From assembly GCA_000310025.1 (NCBI GenBank), contig FN649744.1, positions 2,808,660-2,859,257 of the forward strand: DNA of 50,598 nucleotides. The letters are read 5' to 3'. Shown here in pieces: positions 24,001 through 34,400 of the stretch. Numbering within the stretch: the stretch's first letter is position 1; the number at the start of each line of letters is the position of its first letter. The notes under the pieces are model-generated. The model made no database searches. It had not been told where the DNA came from and saw only the letters and a list, made by a program, of their open reading frames with translations. The DNA comes from Ectocarpus siliculosus (Eukaryota > Sar > Phaeophyceae > Ectocarpales > Ectocarpaceae). A program made the position numbers and the translations under genes.

Positions 24001-24503
24001 TTTCCTACTTCTTGGAGAAGGCGAGTGGGTAGCGGGGGAAACGGCGGGTGTATTACGAAGCGGTTGGTTCGATGTTGATCAGTTCCTCCTCCGCTTTGCG
24101 CTGTTAGGCACGATAGGTGCTTGTAATTCGTTGCACGGTTTGGTACTTTAGACTAGGAATCGTCAAGGGTTTATCTAGGATGGTAGGAGGAAGACGTTAT
24201 CCAGTGCAGCACACCCGAGTTCAAGCCAAACACCCTGGTGGGTTTGATGGCATGTGTCGTGGTTGCTTCTAGTTTATTCTTGCCCCCCGTTTTTTCGCTT
24301 TTTTTTTTTTTTGGTACTCGTGTCGTTTTGTTTTTTTTTCCGTGCAGTTCAACGCGGCGAACACGGCCAAAAAGACCGTGTACCACCACGTAACCTGTGC
24401 CACCGACAGCGAGAACATCGAGGTGGTCTTCAACTCCTGCAAGGACACAATCTTGAGAATCAACTTCAGGTGCAGACACACAATGCCACCGCCATCGTCT
24501 TGA
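15039..24503 (+). CDS. Heterotrimeric G-protein alpha subunit
   Basis: Nine exons, 15039-15119, 18645-18773, 20246-20326, 20561-20657, 21384-21533, 22400-22577, 23415-23526, 23934-24020 and 24348-24503, join in phase to 356 aa, the usual G alpha length. MGCTQSK gives Gly2 for myristoylation and Cys3 for palmitoylation, so the protein should sit at the plasma membrane. Nucleotide-binding motifs are present in order: P-loop GPGESGKST (42-50; Pro replaces the common Ala), switch I RIRSSG (Arg175; Ser178 where Gi has Thr181), switch II DVGGQR (Gln201) with ERKKWIHCF, NKKD (266-269) and TCATD (321-325). It should bind and hydrolyse GTP downstream of a seven-helix receptor with G beta-gamma. Intron 8 uses a GC donor (AAG|GCGAGT). 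The C-terminus reads INFRCRHTMPPPSS, longer than the usual xxGLx end and without it. A GTGCAG donor-like site after NF-AG leaves open a further, unfound last exon. Intron 1 is 3.5 kb. Confidence 0.9.
16452..16480 (+). repeat. Short telomere-like hexamer run in G alpha intron 1
   Basis: About four GTTAGC-type hexamers, starting GGGTTAGC and ending GTTAAGGG, resemble degenerate TTAGGG telomere repeats. They lie inside an intron. Confidence 0.5.
17003..17107 (+). repeat. 23-bp tandem repeat in G alpha intron 1
   Basis: About four copies of a unit GCGAGCGAAGCGAGCCGCTG plus GTA occur in tandem with substitutions; the last is truncated. The unit is itself built from GCGAGC/AGCGAG subrepeats. Confidence 0.7.
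17580..17705. repeat. AT-rich ATCGATACGATA repeat patch in G alpha intron 1
   Basis: Many overlapping copies of a short palindrome-rich motif (ATCGATACGATA, CGATATCG, TATCGAAAA) fill this stretch. Base composition differs sharply from the GC-rich flanks. Confidence 0.6.
17930..17998 (+). repeat. tRNA-like remnant with A-box and B-box motifs
   Basis: TGGTTCAGTCG fits an RNA polymerase III A box, and GGTTCGAATCT about 40 bases downstream fits a B box. The T stem has only three credible pairs and no closing acceptor stem was found, so it is not a functional tRNA. A tRNA-derived SINE head or a decayed tRNA is the likeliest reading. Confidence 0.35.
18278..18500 (+). repeat. Diverged tandem duplication in G alpha intron 1
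   Basis: Two copies about 108 bp apart share CGCTGAC-GGTCCACCTCAAG and CCTGGGATT-GCA-CC blocks. A third partial copy (GGTCAGCGGTGACTGGCC) lies near 18468. The copies end about 150 bp before exon 2. Confidence 0.6.
22590..22840 (+). repeat. GT-rich tandem duplication in G alpha intron 6
   Basis: Two copies about 111 bp apart share blocks CTTGAATGGT-GTTGTCG, TTGGTGTTGTC-TTGTCGTG-TGGTGGTT and TGTATG-TGGTT. The plus strand is strongly enriched in G and T with few A or C. Confidence 0.65.
23727..23933 (+). repeat. Three-copy degenerate tandem repeat ending at an acceptor
   Basis: Units of about 70-74 bp begin TGCCACGAG near 23732, 23802 and 23874. Each contains an AATA-ACC block and a later TGCCTCT/CGCCTCT-GAACC block. 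The third unit runs into the CAG acceptor of G alpha exon 8 at 23934. Confidence 0.6.
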
Positions 24504-24900
24504 ACTGACTTAAGACTGCCGCCGCCAAGCTCTTGTAGTTTCTCGTGTGTCTTAGTCTCTTGATTCGTTGTTATGTTATGCTGTGCCTGGGCTCTTGTTT
24601 GTGCCCTCGTTCGCACCTGTTTCTTTTACTCGCCGTGATTTTCTCGTGGGGGTGGGGGTGGTCCCGCTCGGAGTGAATCGCGCCAAAGGCGCACGCGACA
24701 ACAGTAGCAGCAACAGCAGCACAGGTGCAGCAGCACTCACTCACGAGAGTGTGAACAACGTCCGTTGTACGTTCGCATTATCGTAGGAGGTGGCGTCTGC
24801 AAGGCTTGGTTGTGTTCTCAGTTCCGGACCCCCTCTGGAGCACTGCCGAAGCTGAGTCATAAGAGACTCCGGCGATGTTTTTCTGGCGCGAGTCAGTTGG

Positions 24901-24990
24901 ACCAGTACACGGATATTTCAAGCACTGAGTAGAAACCAGAGCGATACCAGTACGGATATTTCGAGGTACCGAGTAGGAGACCGGAACGAT
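24901..24990 (+). repeat. 45-bp direct repeat, two copies
   Basis: Two adjacent 45-bp units both begin ACCAGTAC and end GCGAT/ACGAT. They share GGATATTTC, GAGTAG and ACC-G blocks. Confidence 0.75.
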
Positions 24991-25050
24991 TTTTCATGTG
25001 GACACAACAACAACAAAATATTAAACCACGGTGAATCGCACGGTTCCTCT

Positions 25051-25110
25051 TTGCTGCCGTCCCACACCTCTCCGTCGTCTTTGCTGCCGTCCCACACCTC
25101 TCCGTCGTCT
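25051..25110 (+). repeat. Perfect 30-bp tandem duplication
   Basis: The 30-bp unit beginning TTGCTGCCGTCCC at 25051 is repeated exactly at 25081. Confidence 0.95.
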
Positions 25111-25964
25111 CGTGTTTTGAAAAAACAACCACGGAAGGACCAGCGGTTTCATGGATTAGCGGCAATTGGTGCATTGCTTAGCCGGTGCTTGGCCGCCTGC
25201 CTACGCGTTGTGCGGCGGCGAGCCTTCAAAGGAGTTTCCAAGCGTTGGCGGACGTTTTTGTGCAAGGAGAAAGGAAGAAAGAGATTACGGGGGGCGGCGA
25301 GGGCTCTGGTGCGCGCCGCGCGCAAGAAATCGCGCGTTTTATAGAGAGAGCGTGACGGAGAAGGGGAGCGGAGTGGGTGCCAATGACGCTGCACCGCGGG
25401 TGTGAAACGTGTGGGGTGCGAGAGGAGAGCCATGATGGGAGCCGGGGGGCAGGGGGGGTCGCTGGTTGGGATGGGGGGGCGGGGGGGGCGGCACCTTGGT
25501 GAGTAGCTCCCAATCCGACGGAGAGCTGGTGGGTTACAAGTTTCGAAGGATTGGCGGAGAGACCCACCCTGCGTGTACATCCCCTTCTTTTCTCGTGCCC
25601 CCAAGGGACCTAGCCGAGGCATTGACGAACAGGGAATGGGGACGAAGCCGCCCCCTCCCCCCCTTCCCGCCTTCTTGATTAGCGTGCCCTTCGAGAGAGA
25701 CGTGTACGTCTTGGCGGGGAGGGGGGAGGAGGCTGTTTGATGGGAACAGAGGCTGCTGCTTCTGTTGAGTTTGGTTCACGCGGAGGGGGGGGGTTCACGC
25801 GAAGGATCGAGGGGTGCGGCCGGGTACGGAGACGGAGGGTCTTTTGAGGGTCCAAGGTAGGGCCAGGTGGGTACTGGCCGCCCTACATGCTGTGCAATAT
25901 CTTCGTCTGCCACGCGTGCGTGTTTTTGGGGTGCTTGTTTTTGTGCCGGGGCCCGTGATCGGCT

Positions 25965-26372
25965 NNNNNNNNNNNNNNNNNNNNNNNNNNNNNNNNNNNN
26001 NNNNNNNNNNNNNNNNNNNNNNNNNNNNNNNNNNNNNNNNNNNNNNNNNNNNNNNNNNNNNNNNNNNNNNNNNNNNNNNNNNNNNNNNNNNNNNNNNNNN
26101 NNNNNNNNNNNNNNNNNNNNNNNNNNNNNNNNNNNNNNNNNNNNNNNNNNNNNNNNNNNNNNNNNNNNNNNNNNNNNNNNNNNNNNNNNNNNNNNNNNNN
26201 NNNNNNNNNNNNNNNNNNNNNNNNNNNNNNNNNNNNNNNNNNNNNNNNNNNNNNNNNNNNNNNNNNNNNNNNNNNNNNNNNNNNNNNNNNNNNNNNNNNN
26301 NNNNNNNNNNNNNNNNNNNNNNNNNNNNNNNNNNNNNNNNNNNNNNNNNNNNNNNNNNNNNNNNNNNNNNNN
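25965..26372. other. Assembly gap (408 N)
   Basis: A run of N flanked on both sides by G-rich sequence. Any open frame through it is meaningless. Confidence 0.99.
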
Positions 26373-27448
26373 CGCCAACGAGCTCGGAGACTTGAATCAA
26401 CCCGGGGAGGGGGGACTCTGCACTAGGTAGCCAGACGACTTGGGAGGGGGGGGGGGGGGTACGTCGTTGCCTAGAGATGTTGCGTGCGGGTGTGTCATGG
26501 GAAACCGGCGCGGCTTCCCGTTCTTGTCTCTTGAGGCTGATAGGTTGGTGTTGAGAGAAACTGGACTGGGCGTGCGTCACTGGACACAATTTGGGTTTGG
26601 CTCGCAGCAATTGCTACAGAAGCAGCAGCGCCGAGAGAGATAAACACGCCGACACAGAGGGAGAGGGCGAGCACTCGTCCTCTTTCTTGCGTACAACAGT
26701 ATCATGTGTTTCGATGTCTGGGAGGAAGCGGGAGAGCAGCTAGGGTGGGTTGCGATGCCGCCTCGCACTTGCTCCTGGCCGGCTCGTGCTTGGCATCGCG
26801 AAAGCGGGCAGAGGGAAGGGCCGATGAACGGGGAGAGAACGAGGGACAAGCACAGAGGAGAGCTAGGAGTGAGATGGGGTACGAGTTGTTGTGCCGCGAG
26901 TGCCTCGGGCATGATGCGCCGGAAAGTCGTCGTCTAGCTGCCGTTGTATTTTTTTTTTTTTTGCTTCTTGCCGCCGTTCGACTTTGACTGAGGTCTCGAC
27001 GTAGCACCGACCGGCCTGCTGTAAGATACCTGGTACTAGATATGTCGCCCCCCTGGAGGCCGGTAGGACTGCTTTTGACATCACAGTGAAAGCTACGGCA
27101 GTGGTGCAAGAATGGGTGTATGATATACCCCGGGCGGGCAACCGGTATATCGGCGGCAGACATTTGGGCTTGCTTGGACTTGATCCGCCTGTAGAACTAG
27201 GCTGGCCGCCACACCTTAAGTGGTACTGTACTGGTGTGGGGCGAGTTTGGCGTACATATGATATGCGTATATTGCACATATATGCGGTCTCGCGCGTAGG
27301 CATTTTTTTGCCCCTAAAGCCCTGCGGTCGATAAACCTGGGTTGTGTCGTTTGTATGTCTGTATGTCTGTATGCATGTGCGTCTTGTTTACACTCGTAAC
27401 GGTGTGTTGCTCTCTCTCTCTCTCTTTAATTTCCGCTTTTCATTGCAG

Positions 27449-27502
27449 CGGGCTGTTCTTTGGGGGTTTGTTTCAGACGAAAGGGAAGGGAAGGGTATTG
27501 AG
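27449..27502 (+). CDS. Possible orphan plus-strand exon (18 codons)
   Basis: A CT-rich tract ends in CATTGCAG at 27448 and an open 54-base segment (RAVLWGFVSDEREGKGIE) ends at a consensus donor GAG|GTACGT. Both splice signals are strong, but no neighbouring exon in compatible phase was found and no family is recognised. It may be a non-coding or alternative 3' exon, or chance. Confidence 0.25.
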
Positions 27503-28414
27503 GTACGTACACGTGGCAAACGGCTTCCAAGCGGGTCAAGTCTTCCGGGCAGGACTCGCGTGTGGTAAAACGCATGCAAGAGCTTCGCCTGCTGCGTTGT
27601 GGGATGCTTGTTGTTGGGCCCGTATTGTTGTGTGTTTCTTGTGCGCAGGTCACCTCGCGAAGATCTCTCTGGCTGGCGGGTGCCTACTTTTGGAGACGGT
27701 CCGCGATTTTAATTTTTACTCCATTTTTTTTTTCCTTCTGGAACGAGACTCGATTTGTGTAAACGGGGCACGCACACCATGGACAGACGCTTGCATTATC
27801 GATGCGCTAGGTACACTGGCGCAGGGTTTTGCAGCCTTCCGGGCGGCGCGCCCTAGCTGCTTCTCGTAACAAACGTTGCGTGCGTCGATTGAGGCGCGCG
27901 TTAACAAGTTGGCTCCACCGCGACGGCACAATATATTCGTCGGGGCTGCTTCGAAAACTATCACCCCGATCGGCCTACAATATGTATCTGTGGGTGTGTG
28001 GCGTTGTGCGGATTGGGGTGAGTTCCTGCTACAAGCGAGATGAAGCCCCTGACATGCGACAAAGCATGACAATCAGAGACCGTTTCCAGCCGAGCATACC
28101 ACCAACGATATCCGACCCCTTTCGCACGAAAAGGTGTGGTTGACACATCACCACAGACGGGCTGCGTTCATTCGCCTTCCAAGAAATAGTACGCTCTCCA
28201 GACCTAGAGGTGACGACCTGTTTTGTTGGTTTTCACCTCCCTCCATCATCCTTCTCCCACCCCACCAGGTGCAAAAAAAGAACGAGCTACAGATCCAGCC
28301 TGGCGCAATTTTGAAGTGAATCAAATGTAATGTGAACCTGTGGTCGGGATGATACTCTCGTTATTATCTTTCGAGCTTCTTTGATGACAAGGCGGTGCGG
28401 CCAACCCTTCTCGG

Positions 28415-31400
28415 TCAGGCAGAACTGCTAAGCCTTGTAATTGGAGCTGTTCCTGATTTTGTCGACGTCGCTGCTGCTGCTGATGACAACGCGGGTACTG
28501 GGCACAAGGCGTCCAGATTGCCGAGGCGGAGGAGCAACTGCGGTCGTTTTCTCTCGTGGAGGGTCTCAATCACCTGCCAGTGAGACGAGAAGGGCAGGGT
28601 TGGTCGCTGCGTATTTCTCGTTGGAACGGTTTCACTTTAGGGTGACATACACTCTTGTCTTGTCTTGTTGACCTCGCGAAAGACTGTGAACTGCTGTCCG
28701 CCCTCTCTATTGCGTTCGGTACGACGCACAAGGAAATGGGAAAGCGCGGTGCGGAGAGACAGGGAATATGGTGAACCAAGAGGAGAAGCTTATTTCGGCA
28801 GGGTCCGAGCTTCAGTTTCGTCCCGTCTACAATTGGGTGTTCTGTTTCGCTCTTTAGTTTTCCATTTTCCAATACAAAGTCTACAGACAGTAGTTGATTT
28901 CTCCTGGACGTGCCCCGACGTGCCGTCGCGCTGCCACTTCGCGCTCAGCGCCGTTACACATCCCAGGTGACGACCCCATCCGCCCTTGGGCAGGAGGTCG
29001 AACCCAATCCATCCAAGGCGTACAAAGAACGATCGACAGTAGTGACAAAGGACACCCACGTTTGTTTTTCATGTAGTTCCCCAATCCAGGCATAGCAAAC
29101 GTTTTAGTCCGAACCGTGTGGATGAACATGGCACATCTAAATCCCCCCGTGGATGTTCCTTGATCGAGCCAACACAAAAGTCTCAAACGACGTTGCAGCA
29201 AACATCAACAAGAAACACCGACCTGTCGGTAGTTTTCCAGATCCACCACTCGGCTGAAGAGGAACACTGCCACATCCACTCGGTAGTGCACTCCTGTCGG
29301 CATGTTTGTTTATCGACCGAGGTAAGTACACCGTGTTGTGTGTTTCAACAACGCTGATGCGAGCTATCTTTGTACACCGAAAATACGACCGTACTTTACC
29401 CTACCGTATACCGAACGTACTATGTACCGTATGGTCGACGGCATATCTACAACGAATGCATGCTGACCGCACAGCCGTACATTCGATAGTAAAACCAGAA
29501 AAATACTCGACCTCGTATAGCCGTGTAGTCGACCGTATCGAATACGACTGTAAAGGTCGCCGTAAACTTCACCGTATGTGTACCCAACCGTCTAATGTAC
29601 CTATCTATCCAAACCGTCACACAGAATATTGACCGTAGTATATATTGACGGCTTACTCGACCGTATTTCCGAGCAAAGCCGACAGAAACGGAGACCATCG
29701 CTCCCGCCCATCTGAAAGTGCATGATTGACCCGATCAAGTTCATGCATCACAAGTCGCTTGCTGACGCATCACATGTAAAGTCCCAACCACGCTAAAACT
29801 GGCAACTACAAGGGAGGGCTGGAGAAACAAGACAGCGATATTCTACGGGGGGACGAGAGAACTGTTCCGCATCGTTCTTACCGCCGAGTACACGCGGAAC
29901 GACGGCTGCAACGGTGGCCGCCTGAGCGCTAGAAAGCCAGGAACCGCCCAGCCTCACCCGCAGCTGAGCCAGGGATTGCGAGAGATTGGGTTCGGGGCTG
30001 GTGTTCACCACCTGCCGTTTCGTGCGAACCCAACCGACCGGTTTACGACATACTTGCCGGTAGCACCCTCCGTCGGGAAGATCAAGCGCCAGTTGGCAGC
30101 CGCATCATAAATTGCATGCGCGTTGTACGTGTCTAAATTTTGCGAAAACACAAGCAACAGTGGGCGCGCACAACATATACCCAGGAGAGGGGTTGTGGCT
30201 TCGCAACCCGTGATCTATGGTGCCTCCTTCCTGTCCTAATTACACGTCCGTTTCATGTTACCAGGAACTCTTTCCCAGCTATATGCTCGGTGTACCATGT
30301 ATCATACTTCATTCTGCGTCATGGGGTAAGTCCAACTATTATTCGTCGTGATCAAGGAATGTATGCGGCCCCGCCCATCCTACATGTAAGGTCTTGTCAG
30401 ACTTGCCTCGGTCGTCTCCTCGAGCGGTACCCACTCAAAGGTGGCCATATTTCCTTGGTGATCCACGGTGGTGAACTCCGACGAAACGAAGCAGTCACTC
30501 GGCAAGAACTGCGCCGACACCTCCACGAATGTTACCTTCCAAACTCGAACCGGAAAGAACGCACGGGCATGCTTATGTCTGGACCGTGCACGAAGTGAAG
30601 ACAAGAGTACCAGCGCTTTTCGGATGCCATCTTCGCGTCCACTGTCCGACAAGCTTCAACTCGTTGCGTTGTTCAGTTTTTTTAGGGTGATGTCAGGTTG
30701 ATACAGGAAAGCAAGTCAAAGAGCGTCCGAACTGCATCGCTTTGTGTGAGCCACCATGCTGTTTCAGTTAACGGGGATCCGAACGGGCTGGATGAAGGAA
30801 TGGAATTGGAGAGCCAAAGTGAGACCCGTCCCAAGCACGGCCAGTCGTGCAAAGGGTTTCATGGGATTGGTGATCACACAGAGCGAAGGCGCCTATTTGA
30901 GTACTTACCAAGAGCGTTAGCTGCAGCGGCCCGGCCTCTGTGACGGCGGTCGAGACTAAGAGCTCCGGCGGGACGAAAAGCTCTCGCCATCCTTTGTCTG
31001 TGGTCATATCCAGCGTGCCAAGGGTACGCGGCGTGGCCGCGCTGCTGGTGCTGGTGCTGCCGCAGTTTCATATTGAAGTGTGGTTATGTCAGCATTCCCC
31101 GGGTGAAACACACACACATTAATTGTCTTTCGTTGTTCAAATGTCTTCGTCCGGGGGTTGTTTGTTTTGTTCTGGCTCACGAAGGAACGTTATCGAACTA
31201 CCACACGTTATTCAAATAGCAAGCACACTGAAACGATGGGAGCAGCTTCGTTGTTTCTCTCGAGGTTCCAAAACCTTCGACGTTCACATGAGTACCGACA
31301 GGAGCAGTCGGTGTATGTGTATCGTACCTAGCCAGGTTCGGCTGCTTGGTGAGACCGGCAAAGGTCGCCGCCAGCGCGGACGCCACTTCTTTCTTGGTGC

Positions 31401-34400
31401 CGATCCTCAAGCGACACCCCTTCACTCCTTGACGAGCTACCGATGCCCACTCATCCTAATAGTCTCGCAGGCATTATTTGTTCGGTATCATCAGCAAGGC
31501 ACGGGAACAATTGAGCTTGGTAACGGATATTCACAGTCGTTTACTACGCACACACGACGACAATTGTGTTTTGCTTGGAATTAACCGTAGCTCCATGTGA
31601 TGTATCATTTGCTCATAAAGGGAGACCAGCCCACCCGCGTTTCCCACACCCGGTCGACCAAACGCAGTCACACTCTTCCCTACCCCACCGGGTCGTGTAT
31701 TTCAGTGAATTCTGGAGAGAGCAGTGTGTGAGAATATGTACGTTTCGTCATGATAGGAATGGAGGGCGGGATGGGATGTGCGTGCGCTAGGTATTGCTCG
31801 GTACGTGGTCAGCGGGAGGAATGGGTGTCAATCGTTCTTCCTCGGGGGGCGGAAGGCGGTTTTCAGCTGATTATACGGCATGTCGTTGAACAGGAACGTA
31901 CACGAATTAATCAACATGCTTCTTTGCAGTGGCCAGATACTCCCACAGGATCTGCACAATCTATGCGAGGATTGTGAAGGACGTCGGTGACGAACACGAC
32001 AAAACGTGGAACATGACGTGAGTTGAAGGGATGTGCCTCCCATACAACGCGATGTGTCACCTCATGTCTTTCGGCGTTGTCCTCGCCGTGGCCGCTGGCC
32101 GGTGGGTGCCGCTTGACCCTCAGGACACGATTGCTCTCCGCGTGCCTCACGCGGATGCATAAGCCATGCACTAGCAGCGTCGGCGGGCTGTTCGATTAGT
32201 CCATCAAAGCATCAGGACCAACACGTCAACAAGAGGGAGGCTTCAGATACTGGGATACGTTTTTGCAGACCACGCAAATCTTTCACAATGGCTACGGCCG
32301 TTATTTCTTCGTTGCGACTGCAATCTTGCATGCCAGACTTCCTGTTCGCCATAGAGCGGCCCTCACCTGGTCCCTACCAGTCCCACGTCCCCGTCACGTA
32401 CCACGTGCTTCGCCAACACCTTGCCCAGAGAAATACCTTCCCCGCTTTCGTCAGAGGGAAAACGACCATCGTCGGACTCGCAGAATTTCCTCGCCCACCC
32501 CATGGCGCCGCCCGCCACATCTTCGTCGTCGACGACATCGCTGGCGCCGACAACACGACGTCCACCACCGCCGCCTTCATCTCGACCCCCAACCCTGCCG
32601 CAGTGGTTTTCCCAAACAGGCGTCCCTCGGGGGAATCCTTGTAGACACTCGCGTCCGCTGGTGGTGCCGCGAAGAATCCCCCCCGCTTCCAGCAAGCCTT
32701 TAAGTCTTTTGTCAACCGCCAGGACGGCCGCTTGTACGGGCGTGAGTTCCTCCTCCGTCACTCGGGCGACCTGCTTCTGCTCCTCGCTACCGTGATGTTT
32801 GTCCTTGTCTGGGCTGTCGTCCGCAGCACCAGAGGCGGCAGCGGTCCTGACAGATGTTTCGTCACGTCGACTCGGATCCAAATGCTCAGGCGGGGAAACG
32901 CCCCCGTCAGCTCTATCCCCCTTGCCCGAAGCGGGTCCAACCTCAGGTGACGTCACGGAAGAGTCGTGTCCAGTAGCCGCCGCCGCTGGCGCACAAGTTG
33001 CGGTCTTCTTCGGAGACCTGGAGGTGGCGCTCACCACGGTAGACGCGAGAGTCGGCGTCGACCTAGTGGACCCTACGATCGCGCTCGCCGCGCCGCCGAC
33101 CCGGTATCGTACGCAGCGCATGCCGGTCAATCCTTCGGCCACGAGGATTAGTTGGTATCGATCGGTTGTTGGCGGTCGTGTCGTTTAGCGCGGTTTGGTG
33201 GAACAAGGGGATGAGGAGGTGACGAGATGAATCTCAAGGGACAACCTTTGTCGCTGGTGGGGACGAACGCCGACGGGGATGGCGTCAATGACGCCATCGG
33301 TTTGCGGTACGAACTAAACCCATGATCCGAGAGCTGGATATATTTGTCTGTTGGTCTTTGAAACACGAAGAGCTTCGGTAGCAGCACACTGTAGAAACTT
33401 TCTGCAGGAGATCGGGGAAGAAAAACAATGTATTCGGTGTAAAAAGGAAACACGAAGAGAAAGGAAGTAGATGGCCTCTACTTTTGCACTTGTCGCGCAT
33501 CATCAGAAGGGGTGAATAGGTAACCTGGGGGTCTCTTCCACAAGAACACCAAGCCGGGAAAATTGCAGCCCCAAATCCTCAGGGCGCAAGTCTAGAAAAT
33601 CCCGCTGTGGATGACGCAACGAGAAGATAACCTTGGCGATCACCCCCCCCTCGAGACGTCCCGGATGCGGGTCTATCGGTATCGCCTCCTCACCTTGTCG
33701 CGGTCTTGCCACCCGAGCGGCGCGTAACATGGAGTTCTTTACCCTCAGCAAGAGCACCAAGATCTTTGCCTGCCTCTTGTCGCCCCTCCCCTTAACCCGC
33801 AGCAGGCGTATGAGGTCGACGAACGATACGGGGAAACTCGTTGGCCGCATGTACTCCGACCTTGAGAGAGGGGTTGGCGAGGAGATCGGTTATTGGATGA
33901 ATGCGGCGTGGATTGGCATTTTTGCAAGGAGTTGGTGTGCGATTGACTGCAGTTTCACCCGAGGCTACAAGCCCGTACCCAACACGACAATTTGTCCAGG
34001 AGGTTTAGCTTGGTCGGATCGGAATGGCCCCGGGATAGGGTTCGGGTGGATCAAGCGTCAGGGGGCGTGTAGCAAGCACGGCCAATGCAAACGAAAACTG
34101 TGCTTTTCGTGACCACGACGTTTAGTCGTATTGGCGATCAAATCGAATTTACTCAACTTTGGGACAAACAACGCGGGGATCAAGGCTTCGATTGGAACTG
34201 TTAGGTCTCGTGGAATATGGAGGCCTGGCCGGCCGTTACGGCACCCTCCAGCCGAGGCTCCGTGATCCTTTCCGAGCCAACCTTAATCGTGCACTACGAC
34301 GGTATTTTTTTACCTTTGCGTCTCGTCAAAGGGGGCGGCCCTGCTTTACGCCCTTCTTTCTGTGGCGGGTCATTGTTGCCTGATGTCAAGCACTTCTTGC

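Larger units (their letters stand above)
24504..28414. other. Gene-poor region with assembly gap, between convergent genes
   Basis: Both flanking genes end here, so it should contain their 3' UTRs. It holds two short tandem repeats (24901-24990, 25051-25110), a very G-rich stretch (25440-25800), the N gap and one possible plus-strand exon at 27449-27502. No complete gene was found. Confidence 0.5.

Noticed and set aside
23415-24020. Single 404-codon frame at 22818-24032 as a long protein
   Set aside because: It runs through two introns of the G alpha gene. Only the 23934-24020 part is in the coding frame and supported by family similarity.
25776-26610. Long open frames of 187-271 codons across 25.8-26.6 kb
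   Set aside because: They are open only because the N gap has no stops.
32288-32644. Plus-strand 118-codon frame with an ATG
   Set aside because: It lies opposite a longer minus-strand open segment (to 33142) that ends at a consensus donor and fits the neighbouring gene. The plus frame has no flanking splice partner. Not fully excluded.
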